DNA from: Trichomonas tenax
Lineage: Eukaryota > Parabasalia > Trichomonadida > Trichomonadidae
Assembly: GCA_023091735.1 (NCBI GenBank)
Contig: JALKBU010000082.1
Span: 26,544 to 90,543 of the forward strand
Direction of reading: 5' to 3'
Length of the DNA stretch: 64,000 bases
In this document: one piece after another, positions 49,214 to 58,948 of the stretch
Numbering within the stretch: the stretch's first letter is position 1
Layout of the letters: each line of letters starts with the position of its first letter
The notes under the pieces: generated by a model
The model's database searches: none
Seen by the model: the letters and a program-made list of their open reading frames with translations, nothing else
Told to the model about the DNA's origin: nothing
Translations under genes and position numbers: made by a program

Positions 49214-49232
49214 AAAAATGATTTTATGTAAA
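49214..49232 (-). promoter_or_regulatory. TTTACAT and TCATTTTT before the GRP170-like gene
   Basis: Minus-strand TTTACAT (49226-49232) then TCATTTTT (49214-49221), the latter directly before the ATG: half of the shared signal and an initiator combined within 20 nt. Confidence 0.45.
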
Positions 49233-50073
49233 CTTCACAATTTGATTTTTAGTTTTTTGGTCGCATAATCAACTGTTTTTTCTAAATTTCACTTGTTTAT
49301 CATATTTGGGCATTTTGATTTCACATATGTGGATCTGTATATAAGAGATTAATGAAAATTTGGTCTTTGAATAGTCTTGAAAGCGCTTTTCTTGTAAATG
49401 TTCCATTTTTGAGGAAAAATATTTTTGACAGTATTTTTGTTTTTGTCACTTTACACGTCAGATATTTTTTCCAATTTGTTCAAATATGATGATCGAAAGC
49501 TGTAGTTTGATTTATTACTATGTAACATATAATCCCCATCAAATCTGTGTCTTAGTTATTGAAATTTCTATAATTATAGTTTATCATATTCATGTAAATA
49601 ATGACGAAATAAGAAATTTCATGTAGAGCAACTTTGTTAAATTTTTTATCATTGAAGGATAAGCTTGTTATATTCACTACTCAGCTTCCTAAAGCAATTT
49701 TCTAACTTGAAAATGTCTTTTGAACTTTGATATAAAATTGTTTATGATCAATTTATTATTTTAGAATGTGTCATCAAGAGGTCATGCCAAGGTATGGGTC
49801 TAAAGTCAACAGTACAAAACTTCATTAAAATTTCAAAATTTCATTAAATTATTATGTTATTTGATCAAAACATATATCATCACAATGCTTTGTTGAGGTA
49901 TTACATCAATATATTTCATTTAAATGAAGAGAGAAAAACCAAAATATAAAAAAATATTTTCTTAGAATAAAAGAATGAAAAATTTCGTATACTCAAAATA
50001 TCATTTAGGGTGGTTTTCGAATTATGTTGATGATTTAATTTCGTTTGTATAAAGAGTATTTATATCGAGACTT
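49233..50073. other. Intergenic region
   Basis: AT-rich, no gene. CACTTTACACGTCAG near 49447 is a further promoter-like string (TTTACACGTCA) for the minus-strand GRP170-like gene, about 240 nt upstream. Confidence 0.4.
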
Positions 50074-50319
50074 TTATTTTGGAGCATAAGCACGCTGAAG
50101 CTTAGCGAATGTAACCTTGAGGTGGCGCATTTCGCCGGAGCCCTGAGAACGCTTACGGTGAGCCTTCTTTTCCCAATCGTAGTGGCGCATTGTGGCATCT
50201 GGGTAACCGCACTTGGCGCACTTTCCCTTCTGGATGTGGAAGCAGCGGTTGCCACAGCGGCGGCAGATTGTGTGTGACTTGTTATGTCTTGGACCGAATG
50301 ATGGAGTGCCAGCACCCAT
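50074..50319 (-). CDS. RPL37: 60S ribosomal protein eL37
   Basis: 81 residues. [21 protein letters not shown] start leads into a zinc ribbon with Cys pairs CRRC and CAKC 14 residues apart ([16 protein letters not shown]), then a basic tail ending AYAPK. The start MGAG follows CGCCTTTCGAGAA, with CCTTT 7 nt before the ATG. Strong C/G-ending codon bias as in RPS2. Confidence 0.96.
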   Translation of the reverse strand: MGAGTPSFGPRHNKSHTICRRCGNRCFHIQKGKCAKCGYPDATMRHYDWEKKAHRKRSQGSGEMRHLKVTFAKLQRAYAPK

Positions 50320-50325
50320 TTCTCG

Positions 50326-50330
50326 AAAGG
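50326..50330 (-). promoter_or_regulatory. CCTTT start-site motif of RPL37
   Basis: Minus-strand CCTTT 7-11 nt before the ATG in a locally GC-rich stretch. CCTTT overlapping the start site is known from Trichomonas ribosomal-type promoters; RPS2 here has the same. No TTTACATGTCA-type element is seen before RPL37. Confidence 0.4.
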
Positions 50331-50383
50331 CGGACCAAAACCGCCGCTTCTATCGTCCTCTCTCTAATTCTTTCTTCTAGACC

Positions 50384-50695
50384 AAAATAGCTTTATACAT
50401 ATAATGGCTATCATCTACTTATATTATATTTATTAGCAAATATTCATTATCACACAATATATCAAAAACTTATTAATCTCGATTCATTATTCCATAACTT
50501 TATGTATAAAATGTCTATCATCTGTTTATGTTAAATTTATTCGCAAATAGCTATTATCACGAAATGTTTAGAAATCTTATTATTCTCGATACATCAATTC
50601 ATAGCTTTATATATATGATGCATATCATCTGCTTATGTTAAATTTATTCACAAATAACTATTGCCTCAAAATATTTGGAAATTCTTTTATATCTA
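50384..50695. repeat. 107-bp tandem repeat (about 2.9 copies)
   Basis: Matching points recur at exactly 107-bp steps: CTTTAT at 50391 and 50498, TATCATCT at 50409, 50516 and 50623. Each unit also holds AAATTTATT(A/C)(G/A)CAAATA and an ATTCTCGAT or ATCTCGAT phrase. Units differ by roughly 15-20% by eye. The array starts about 65 bp before the RPL37 start codon and would lie in its upstream control region. Confidence 0.8.
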
Positions 50696-50845
50696 TAAAT
50701 ATAAGGTGCAACTTTCTATCACTCGCCTTTCTCTCTTAACGCCTTAACTTGTTGAACAAGAGTTGTTCACTAAACAATTTATTCTTTGCTTCTAGCCGCA
50801 ATAGATATCTATTAAGCGCCAGATCTGACAAGCATGCTTATAATC
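50696..50845. other. Intergenic region
   Basis: Short stretch between the tandem repeat and the ankyrin fragment; nothing recognised. Confidence 0.35.
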
Positions 50846-51080
50846 CTATCCTTTCGCAATTTCGAGTGGAGCGTGCTTAAATAATGTATCACGTGCATAT
50901 ATATCCGCTCCATGATCGATTAAGAATTCAACAGCATTATCGCTACAATTTGAAACAGCTACATGAAGAGGAGTTCGTTCGAAATGAGCTTTTTATTGAG
51001 GTCTCTAAATCCGACAGAATAGAGAATTTCGAGGATGTGAGCATGATTTTTTTTGCTGCAACATGATACAAATTTTCATC
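50846..51080 (-). pseudogene. Ankyrin-repeat fragment
   Basis: On the minus strand an ankyrin unit reads RTPLHVAVSNCSDNAVEFLI, then DHGADIYARD and the first part of another unit (PLEIAK), ending at a TAG (50846-50848). Immediately upstream the frame is broken by a one-base shift near a run of five A (about 50992). An isolated fragment with no start. Confidence 0.65.
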
Positions 51081-51677
51081 ATCAGGCCAATAGTCTTAAT
51101 ATCAGCTCCATTTGAATAGAGCTACTTTAGAACTTCAAGTTGCCCATATTATGCCGCAATATAAGCACAATTCATTTCCCTGAAAGAATCTTTGAACTTA
51201 AGTTAACACTTGTATTAACATCGAAAATTTTAACACTTTATAAAATAAACAAATTTTCAATATATGGAACCGACCTCATTTTTATGAGACTGCGTTTTTT
51301 TTTTCTCTCTCTCTCAAAATTCATCCTGCTCTATGCATTTGATTCAAATTACCAAATATTATATATCTCATAAGGCAATACTATAAGCAGACTAAATATG
51401 AACATAATAACTTGATTATTCAAGCATAAAATAATTTTCAGTTTGACATGTAAACTAATTCATGTTCTAAACTTGTTAAAAATTGAACTCTTAATATGAT
51501 GAAACGACTCCATACAATTTTTAGAGTTTAAATATCACTAAAAAGGAACGTTTATTGGATTTAATATTTTTTCATGAAATTTCGAAAATGCGAAATCATA
51601 ACACATCTATATAGAAATTCGAACTTTCATTGATGGCATAATTAGAAAATGCCATTTATAAACTTAAAAGTTTCCTG
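51081..51677. other. Intergenic region
   Basis: AT-rich. The left 90 bp may hold a further decayed ankyrin unit on the minus strand. GACATGTAAACT at about 51445 is a promoter-like string 220 nt before the next gene. Confidence 0.35.
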
Positions 51678-52925
51678 ATGGATGTGAGTCAAAGCAGGCT
51701 CAATAAACTGCTGAATTCGCCAGCTTTGGAGCTCGTGGAGAGCATAAACAAGGAGCTTGTGGATATGTGGTCGAGTTTCGACGACTTTTGCAAAAGCCAT
51801 GATTCAATTTACGGAATTTTCTCGGAAATGAACTTAAAAACAGCACAGAATAGCTTATTTATAGCGAACAGCGACAAAGAGTCGTTTAAATTACGCGAAA
51901 AACTCATTCAAAACAAAATAACAACTTATAAAGAACACATTAAATTCGGCAATCTTAGTTTTTTGTTAGGTGATTTCTTTGCCGCAATGCTCGGTTACAG
52001 TTTTTGCCTATCAAATTTGGAAGAAGAATCAGCATTTCAAAAATATTTGATCGCAGTTTGCTTTTCACACTTCCACATATTCGATAAGGCGCTAAATTTG
52101 ATGGAAAATATCACAAATCTTCTTCCTGTTGAAGTTCATCACGATGCATTGATCAGAATCGCGTTATGTCATAGATATCAAAAAAGATTTCGTTCTTCAT
52201 TAGAAATATTTCTGAAACTATCGACTGTTGTTACAGGAAGGGGTAAATTGTCAATGGCAATCGAAGTTGCCGAATCATATTTATTACTCGGTCATTATGA
52301 GGAAGGAATCAAGTTTTTATTGCAATATGAGAATGAAAAGACTGCAGATATCATAATAGAACTATGCTATTTGATGTTTCTAACCGAAGATTTACAAAAT
52401 TGCGATAAAGCACTTCAAATCGCATTAACCTCACATTATTATCCAATTTCCGCATCATTGCAATACATAGCAATTCGGCTGATGTGGAAACGAAGCCATA
52501 TATATGAAGCATTACAATCAATTAAAAATTCATTAGAAAAGAATCCAAGAAATCCTGAAATATGGTGCACACTTGGTCTCATATACGCACACAACGGACA
52601 GATAGATGAAGCTTTTGCTGCTTTCCAGAAATCAATTTTATACAGACCAGCAATGATAGAAGCCTGGGCAAACATCGGCGCTTTGATGGAACTCAATAAG
52701 ACACCATATGAAGCAATCCAATTGTATGAGAAAGCAATTTCAGCAACAAATGCAGACATTTATTTCCGAACTCGCATGAATGATCTCGAAAAAGGAAATA
52801 AAAGGACACCGGTATTCGTTGAACTAAATGATCTTGATTATTTCGTCACCCCAGGAAAAGAAATTGATATGGAGTTTCTTCAACGCGCTCCTGTCATTCC
52901 ATCTCATTTGTTTGATAATATGTAA
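51678..52925 (+). CDS. TPR protein of Cyc8/Ssn6-UTX type
   Basis: 415 residues, TPR helices throughout. The best-formed repeats (about 285-370) read NPRNPEIWCTLGLIYAHNGQ, then DEAFAAFQKSILYRPAMIEAW, close to the phrases NPIFWCSIGVLYYQ and DAYTRAIRLNPYISEVWYDLG of Cyc8/Ssn6. Cyc8 with Tup1 represses transcription; UTX relatives are histone demethylases, but no such domain is present here. It could also be an anaphase-promoting-complex or other TPR scaffold. It ends with a short non-TPR tail (PVIPSHLFDNM). Confidence 0.5.
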   Translation: MDVSQSRLNKLLNSPALELVESINKELVDMWSSFDDFCKSHDSIYGIFSEMNLKTAQNSLFIANSDKESFKLREKLIQNKITTYKEHIKFGNLSFLLGDFFAAMLGYSFCLSNLEEESAFQKYLIAVCFSHFHIFDKALNLMENITNLLPVEVHHDALIRIALCHRYQKRFRSSLEIFLKLSTVVTGRGKLSMAIEVAESYLLLGHYEEGIKFLLQYENEKTADIIIELCYLMFLTEDLQNCDKALQIALTSHYYPISASLQYIAIRLMWKRSHIYEALQSIKNSLEKNPRNPEIWCTLGLIYAHNGQIDEAFAAFQKSILYRPAMIEAWANIGALMELNKTPYEAIQLYEKAISATNADIYFRTRMNDLEKGNKRTPVFVELNDLDYFVTPGKEIDMEFLQRAPVIPSHLFDNM

Positions 52926-53025
52926 ATGTTTATGTATATTATAGAGTAATACAATTCTTTTTATTTTCATTCTAACAAAAAATAAAATTCAAAATAACGT
53001 AAACATGTTTTATTGGGATGAATTG

Positions 53026-53385
53026 TTATTGACTAATACATGATCTCTCTGTTTTATACTCATATCCGAAAAATTCAATGGCACCGATTGTTAAACAGTA
53101 AGAATTATAAGTATCGAGTCCATCATTCTCAACGATAATTGATTTTATGGAGATTTGATTGCTGGCAGTTAGGTTAACAGTGTATGACCGTGTTGATGCA
53201 CATTCTCCATAACTACAGTGATTTAATTGAGGACAAATTAAATCAGTAAGATGATAAAACAATGACATTTTTCCTTTAGCGTCCACACGCAAGTATACAT
53301 AGATATTATATTTACGCAGAAATCTCAGCCCTGTGATAATTTGAATTTCGATTTCAGTGATTACAGTGCTTGCATTGAAATTAAA
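53026..53385 (-). pseudogene. Discoidin-like (F5/8 type C) domain fragment, 5' truncated
   Basis: Open from directly after a TAA (53386-53388) to the TAG at 53026, without a usable ATG at its start. The text is protein-like throughout: ITGLRFLRKYNIYVYLRVDA, FYHLTD, and YCLTIGAIEFFG near the end, which resembles the closing strands of trichomonad discoidin-like domains. It lies head to head with the following ankyrin-family remnant, 11 bp away. A C-terminal fragment of a larger gene; family call tentative. Confidence 0.4.
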
Positions 53386-53396
53386 TTATAAATTAA

Positions 53397-54530
53397 ATGT
53401 ACTGGGAATCGTCTGAAGACCTTGAAAGCTGTGACGAAATGGAAGCTTATTTTGAAGAGAGTGATATAATAAGAGTTGAAAAGAAAGCTGAAGAAGAATT
53501 CAATGAACAAGATCAAGAACAAATGGATGAAAAACTTGAAGAAGAAATGTATGTTCACAAAAAAGGAACAATTGAATATTTCGTTACATGGAATCTTGTT
53601 GACGATCTCAAACAATTATCCGATAATTTGGATGAGAGAACAATTCAGTATACTGAAAAATGTTTCAACTATTTAATGCTCAACTATGGACTTAAGTATG
53701 CAGAACCCGTATATGCGTTTGCTGGAGAAAACATATTAATGACACTATGGAATAACGGAATTCACCCCAAATAGGAATTATATGATTATCTTAGTTTTGG
53801 AGATCACAAATCACTTCAATGGGTTATTGATAACGATTGTATATCTGTTGAAGGTTGTGAGCTTACTCCTGCATTAGGATTATACTATTGGAACTTCCTT
53901 GTCTGCCTCTATTTTTTACATAATGTTAAGGGAAAAGAATTAGAGACTTTTAATCATATTCTCCATTTTCATAAGAGACAATCTTTTCTTTAGCAATCAA
54001 ATGGAAAATTGCGCTGATATCAAAGAGAAATACATTTATCCAATATATAATTGGATTCATTTGAAATAGATCAAATTCACTTTTTAGTCTTGAATTTCGT
54101 CCAGTCAATCACAATTTTTTGAGTCAACGTATATTCACTATTGAAATATTATGAATTTCATCATTGCTTAATGAAGATTTTCTCAGAGTTGCGACTGAAT
54201 AAAAAATATTGAAATTGTTAAGTATCTTGTTGAATATGGTTTTGACGTCAATCAATTGTATCATATCTATTCAACCATTATGGCGAAAGTGATTATGGAC
54301 CCTTTTGCATTTTTCCAATATCTTATAAAAATACTCCATTAACACTTGCTATTTTAGCACGAAACATTGAAATTGTCAAATATCTTCGTGAGAAAGGCGC
54401 AGATATAAATATTAAAGTCTAGTATGAACAATCATACAGGATCAATATTTTGAAGTTTGCAAAAATCAAAGGCACACTTGAAATTGTTCGGTATATTAAA
54501 TTGCAACTTGGTCAAGAATGATTTTGAGCA
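53397..54530 (+). pseudogene. DUF3447/ankyrin-family pseudogene
   Basis: Starts with an ATG and a Glu-rich segment, then a helical DUF3447-like region (EYFVTWNLVDDLKQLSDNLD, later LMLNYGLKYAEPVYAFAGEN). A TAG at 53772-53774 interrupts, and the same frame stays open for about 70 more codons (YDYLSFGDHKSLQWVIDNDC). Further downstream, in shifted frames, ankyrin units appear: IEIVKYLVEYGFDVN near 54215 and LTLAILARNIEIVKYLREKG near 54337-54400. Several breaks; not functional as a whole, though the first 125 codons could still be translated. Confidence 0.55.
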
Positions 54531-55544
54531 GCAGTTTTATCTTCTAGACTTGCACTTCAATGTGCAAGCTATGACTGATAATGAATAATTTTTCAAATTT
54601 TAATACATTTACTCTGTTGAGTTTTATGCTCGATTTAATAACATTTTTATGTAAATATCGAGTACCTAAAATGTGCATATTTTATCATGAAGAAAATGCC
54701 CAAAAATACTATTGGTATAGCAAAGATGGTATTGGCCAATATTCAAATAATATGGTTTTGACTTTTTGATCATTACATAGTTTTTGGACGTCAATTCAAT
54801 ACATTTTCTTCATTGTACCTAAGCCATATATCAAGTACACGCAATGAAATATAGCTCCCTGATCTTTTACAATTAGGTCCAGGAAATGCATTCGGAGACT
54901 CATAATGCTTCTATTATCCAATTGCAAAATGCCAAGAACAATGCAATTCAATTATTATTATTATTGAGCCATCATATTTTAAGGTCATACCAGAAAGCTT
55001 CCTGTTCCAAAGGTTCAAATATAGTGCATAATGAAGGTATCTTTGTTTGTTGTGTGAACATTGAAACTTCTCTTGAATTTCAAAGGTTTGAACTTGGATT
55101 TTTAAAAAAATATGTTGTCTCAGGAAATTCAAAATGTGGAAGATATTAAATTGATTATTTATGTAGAGCAACTCATTGATGGATCCAAGCACGCTGAATC
55201 GACTGATTTCATTAATAAATTTGACTTTTTCAAATGCATTTTTTGAATCATTGTCAACAAAATGTATTTCTCGTGGAATTATAATTAACTTTCAAATAAA
55301 TTCATCTTTATTTGATGCTACCAAACAATCTGGAAGCTTCAGGACTATATGATATTCTGTTTTCGTCCTCTCTGACATCATAATCATAATTTGGTGTTAT
55401 GTTTTCGCACATCCAAATAGATTCATCATAATTTGATATTATGTTTCTACGCTCTCATATATAAGTCGTAATTTTATAATATTACATGCTGAATCATGAT
55501 TAGATTTGATGTTAGAATTAAAATGTAAGATGTCAAATTTTCTA
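54531..55544. other. Intergenic region
   Basis: AT-rich. An ATG frame at 54886-55149 (87 codons) has some protein-like text (SKGSNIVHNEGIFVCCVN) but no family match; it may be debris. Otherwise nothing recognised. Confidence 0.35.
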
Positions 55545-55584
55545 TTTACATGTCAGACGGTTATGAATTTCCTGTTACATGTCA
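55545..55584 (+). promoter_or_regulatory. TTTACATGTCA and GTTACATGTCA
   Basis: Two direct copies, TTTACATGTCA at 55545-55555 and GTTACATGTCA at 55574-55584, 29 bp apart, 75-115 nt before the ATG at 55659. A weaker AATGTAAGATGTCA precedes them. Confidence 0.5.
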
Positions 55585-55658
55585 ATAATGGCATATCAAA
55601 GATCAACAATTTTTTGTTGTAAAGAAATTTCATTGAAAAAACGAATTTAATTTAAAAC

Positions 55659-56447
55659 ATGAGCCAAACGATGCCACTACCGCCGCGAAGACCAGCGACG
55701 TCAATGGACGGTCGTAAGAGCTACAACATATCACTTCCAGCCGGCGCTCAAACGGTCCCATTCAAAACGTCGCGGTTTAATGATGAGAAAAAATACAAAT
55801 ATATTAGCTCAGCACCCGACGATTTCGGAACACATTCGCCTCACTGGACCATTGGCTGTCCTCGCTCTGATCCTCCAGTTCCTCCAGAGACTCCTGGGCC
55901 GGGACAATATAATATTCCTTTCCAGGGCGTAAATAGAAACTGTTCATCAGCAATAGGGCATCGTCCGGATGTTTCTTACTCTACCATTACAAGCGGTGTC
56001 GATTTTAGAGCAAGCCGAATATTCCCCGAAATCAGAAAAAGCACAATCGGATCGACATCATCACGCCATTTTTACGACAGAGATGAAACTCCAGCTCCAA
56101 CATACGTTCCACCGGGATTGACGCCTCAGAAGATTACAATTGGACAAAAATATCAGGATAAGCCAGCTGACTATAACATTGGACCTGCATACTATACGCC
56201 TGTAGCCGTAGATCTTCCTAATAACCCCGCTTATTCTTTCCCGAGATCACAATTAGTCAAACGTGGAATGGAAGATAATAGACCATGTTCAGGCATTGAT
56301 TCCACATCAGAAACACCAGGCCCTGGATCTTATAATGTGATTCCGGAGCTTAGACGTCCAAAAAGATGGACTGAAAAATTAAGAGTTCATCCTAAGAGAT
56401 ATACAAGGCAGCATGAACCATACGATAGGCCATGGGCCCGCGATTAG
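55659..56447 (+). CDS. STPGR-repeat protein (ODF3/SHIPPO-like, microtubule-associated)
   Basis: 262 residues. Sperm-tail PG-rich repeats are clear at ETPGPGQYNIP and ETPGPGSYNVIP, with further variants (TPAPTYVPPGLTPQKITIGQ, then YNIGPAYYTPV). Such proteins line flagellar microtubules, sometimes inside the doublets. It fits a flagellated protist. The N-terminus is basic and Pro-rich. The start follows two promoter-like elements. Confidence 0.8.
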   Translation: MSQTMPLPPRRPATSMDGRKSYNISLPAGAQTVPFKTSRFNDEKKYKYISSAPDDFGTHSPHWTIGCPRSDPPVPPETPGPGQYNIPFQGVNRNCSSAIGHRPDVSYSTITSGVDFRASRIFPEIRKSTIGSTSSRHFYDRDETPAPTYVPPGLTPQKITIGQKYQDKPADYNIGPAYYTPVAVDLPNNPAYSFPRSQLVKRGMEDNRPCSGIDSTSETPGPGSYNVIPELRRPKRWTEKLRVHPKRYTRQHEPYDRPWARD

Positions 56448-56577
56448 TTACTTTTTTCTTGTTTTTATTTGTTTAAAATGTTTTGATGATACAAATATTA
56501 ATATCAAACAAAGTACGTGTGGCAAATAGCTTTGTAACATAAGATAGATCAATAACACAGTTTATCAAACAAAATAA

Positions 56578-57066
56578 TTAAATTTTTCGATATTCTTCGA
56601 AAGTTGGCAGTGATGGATCAATAGTATGCGCTAGCTTTTCAGCGCGTTGAATTATATTGGCAAGAGAATCAGTAGCTTCTTTAATATCTTCATCTAAAGA
56701 TTGGAAAGTTTGCAGCATTCCATCTAATTGAGTATCTAAGTTAATTTTACGCTTTTCTAGATTATAACTTAATGAATTATATGATTCCATTTGACGAGCA
56801 ATGTTTTTGGCAATATTTTCTTCATTTTTATTGAGATGATAGCTTATTTGTCCAAAATAATCTTTCATTATTGCCTGTGCTTCAGGGAGTTTTCCTGGAG
56901 GTAATTTTATTTCAGGAGGAAAATTTTCTGAAATCAAAGTTCTCGAAATTAAAGGATCTATCGGAGGGATCGGTTCTTCTTGAGAAAGTGCACTTTTCTT
57001 TGTCTCATCAATGGTTTTGACTGTGATAATTTCAGCTTGTTGAGGCCCTGATTCTTCGTTTCCCAT
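56578..57066 (-). CDS. BORCS5-like (myrlysin-type) helical protein, candidate N-myristoylation
   Basis: 162 residues starting MGNEESG: Gly2 and Ser6 fit an N-myristoylation signal. A short IPPIDPLISR phrase, then long helices (about 60-150) ending TIDPSLPTFEEYRKI. This is the shape of BORCS5, the myristoylated subunit that ties the BORC complex to lysosomes for Arl8-driven transport. Sequence support is thin, so it may be another small myristoylated coiled-coil protein. The start is supported by a TCATTTTTCATCAAA initiator context directly before the ATG; the frame continues above it through the promoter-like 11-mer. Confidence 0.45.
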   Translation of the reverse strand: MGNEESGPQQAEIITVKTIDETKKSALSQEEPIPPIDPLISRTLISENFPPEIKLPPGKLPEAQAIMKDYFGQISYHLNKNEENIAKNIARQMESYNSLSYNLEKRKINLDTQLDGMLQTFQSLDEDIKEATDSLANIIQRAEKLAHTIDPSLPTFEEYRKI

Positions 57067-57172
57067 TTTGATGAAAAATGACATTTTACATGTCAAAAAT
57101 ATTTACTTGTCTGTTTTTTATTCAAAATTCTGTCATGTAAAACTCTGAATTTTGATGTTATTTTACATGACA
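57067..57172 (-). promoter_or_regulatory. Three-site promoter region of the BORCS5-like gene
   Basis: TTTACATGTCA as read on the plus strand at 57085-57095, TGTCATGTAAAA at 57131-57142 and TTTTACATGACA at 57161-57172, then the TCATTT initiator next to the ATG. This is the densest cluster of the signal in the window. Confidence 0.5.
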
Positions 57173-57370
57173 TATATATTATTTTGTTATCAGATCAGTC
57201 AATGAATGATTCTTCAGGCTTCTAATTAATAAACATTAATAGGTCTGAGAATGGCTTTATTATAAAATGTTTTATTAGTTGACATTGCATTAAGATAAGA
57301 AACTAAACTAAATCACAACATGATCAAAAATTGACAGTTTATGTGTTAAAAATATAAAAAGTGGCTTCAT

Positions 57371-57396
57371 CCCGGTTTTATTTTATCAGAACCGGG
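57371..57396. repeat. CCCGGTT/AACCGGG inverted repeat before BUD23
   Basis: CCCGGTT (57371-57377) and AACCGGG (57390-57396) with a 12-nt AT-rich spacer, ending 14 nt before the BUD23 start. GC-rich for its surroundings. A hairpin in the leader or a protein-binding palindrome. Confidence 0.5.
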
Positions 57397-57410
57397 AATA
57401 TAAAATTTTC

Positions 57411-58241
57411 ATGAGTGCCAAGTATTTGGACCCTCCGCAAGAGTATTTCGCGACTGATGAAATGCTCGAGAAGTACAGCACAACAAAGTCCGCCGCAGTG
57501 AAGTCAATGCAGGAGATGGCTGACGCTGCTTGGAGTTTTTTGAGTCTCGATAATCTTCAATTCCGTCCAATCGTCTTAGATGTTGGCTGTGGATGCGGTG
57601 CTGGTACATCTTTGTTCAACGAGAAAGGCGCTGTTGTCGTTGGTGTCGACATCACACCAGAAATGCTTTTAAGATTCAAACGTGTTTGTCCAGGACCATA
57701 CAACACTATTGTTAGCTGTGACGCTGGCATGGGTGTACCGTTTAGACCAGGCGTTTTTGATGCAGCATACGGAATTGATGTATTAAATTGGATTATTAGG
57801 CCAATTCCAGGCGGTCTTCCTGTTTCAAAGCGCCTGAAGAAGTTCCTTGAATCTATTCATGGTTGCCTCAGTCTTGGAGGAAAAGCTGTCTTTAATTTCA
57901 ATCCTGAAAATTCTGATCAGGCAGAATTGATTTCCACAACAGCCACATTGTGCGGTTTTGGCGGCAATGTGTATATCAACAATCCAAACTCAGGCGCGAG
58001 CCGCGTTAACTGGCTTGTTTTAGAAGTTGGCGGAAATGCTGTCACAATCGATCAGGATGGTGAAAAGAGACAGGTTGGATGCCCAACAGTTGGAGCTTTT
58101 AAGGCTGGCAATGATTCTCAAAAGAAAGGATTTAATAAGAAAGAGTGGATCATGAAGAAAAAGGAGAGACAAAGAATGCTTGGAAAGAAGGTTGCTAATG
58201 ATTCTAAGTATACAGGCCGCTCAAGAAGGAGATGGATTTAA
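57411..58241 (+). CDS. BUD23: 18S rRNA (guanine-N7) methyltransferase BUD23
   Basis: 276 residues. A class I SAM methyltransferase fold with motif I LDVGCGCGAG (56-65) and VVGVDITPEML. The C-terminal WBSCR22 region is basic and typical: KEWIMKKKERQRMLGKK, then YTGRSRRRWI. BUD23 methylates one guanosine of 18S rRNA during 40S assembly, with Trm112. The YSTTKSAAVKSMQEMADAAW segment is the family N-terminal block. It could be co-needed with the Nop9-like gene at the left edge, also a 40S factor. The start is the ATG at 57411. Confidence 0.95.
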   Translation: MSAKYLDPPQEYFATDEMLEKYSTTKSAAVKSMQEMADAAWSFLSLDNLQFRPIVLDVGCGCGAGTSLFNEKGAVVVGVDITPEMLLRFKRVCPGPYNTIVSCDAGMGVPFRPGVFDAAYGIDVLNWIIRPIPGGLPVSKRLKKFLESIHGCLSLGGKAVFNFNPENSDQAELISTTATLCGFGGNVYINNPNSGASRVNWLVLEVGGNAVTIDQDGEKRQVGCPTVGAFKAGNDSQKKGFNKKEWIMKKKERQRMLGKKVANDSKYTGRSRRRWI

Positions 58242-58948
58242 TAAAGTTAATAGAGTATTATTTTTTATTAGCTAAGATATATAATAACTATCGTTCCATA
58301 TTATTCCGATTTTGAATTTTCTATATTTTCTAATTTTACTATCAAGTAAAGATATTGAATATCTCAGTTTTATTTTACTTTTATTTTTTAGATATTTAAT
58401 ACCTATACACTGCTTAAAAGATTCAGCAGTTTACAATAATGAAATGGCAATTTTTGAAAAACAAAACTGATTATTATCGGATTTAAAATCATAATTTGAC
58501 TGCATAACCATGCTAATTGAATTATACCCGATAAGTTTGTGTCATTTATATCATCAAAATAACAAAGAAAAAATTAAACGCCCGGAATTGTAAATCATCA
58601 TTGACACTTTTGATCTTTTTGAAATTTATACCTGTAAAAACATAGTTCGTTTATAATACTATATGTTTGCACACTCAATGGCTGCCAAATCCATCGAAAA
58701 TATGAATCGGCAAATTGAAAGAGTTTGAGCACACGATAAATAGTTTTTATAGATCATTATGTATATAATAAACAAATTTTAAAAAACTCGAAATAATAAA
58801 CGTGCACAATATTCCAAATCGTCTTAAAACTGAAAATATAGGTCTTTTATGGTGTGCATATGATAGAAAATCTATTAAAAATGAAAAATAAAACGATGAA
58901 CGTTTTGAATTAATTTGTTGAACGTTTAGAAAAAAATATTTTTCAACA
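58242..58948. other. Intergenic region
   Basis: AT-rich, no gene, repeat or clear promoter element recognised. Confidence 0.4.
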
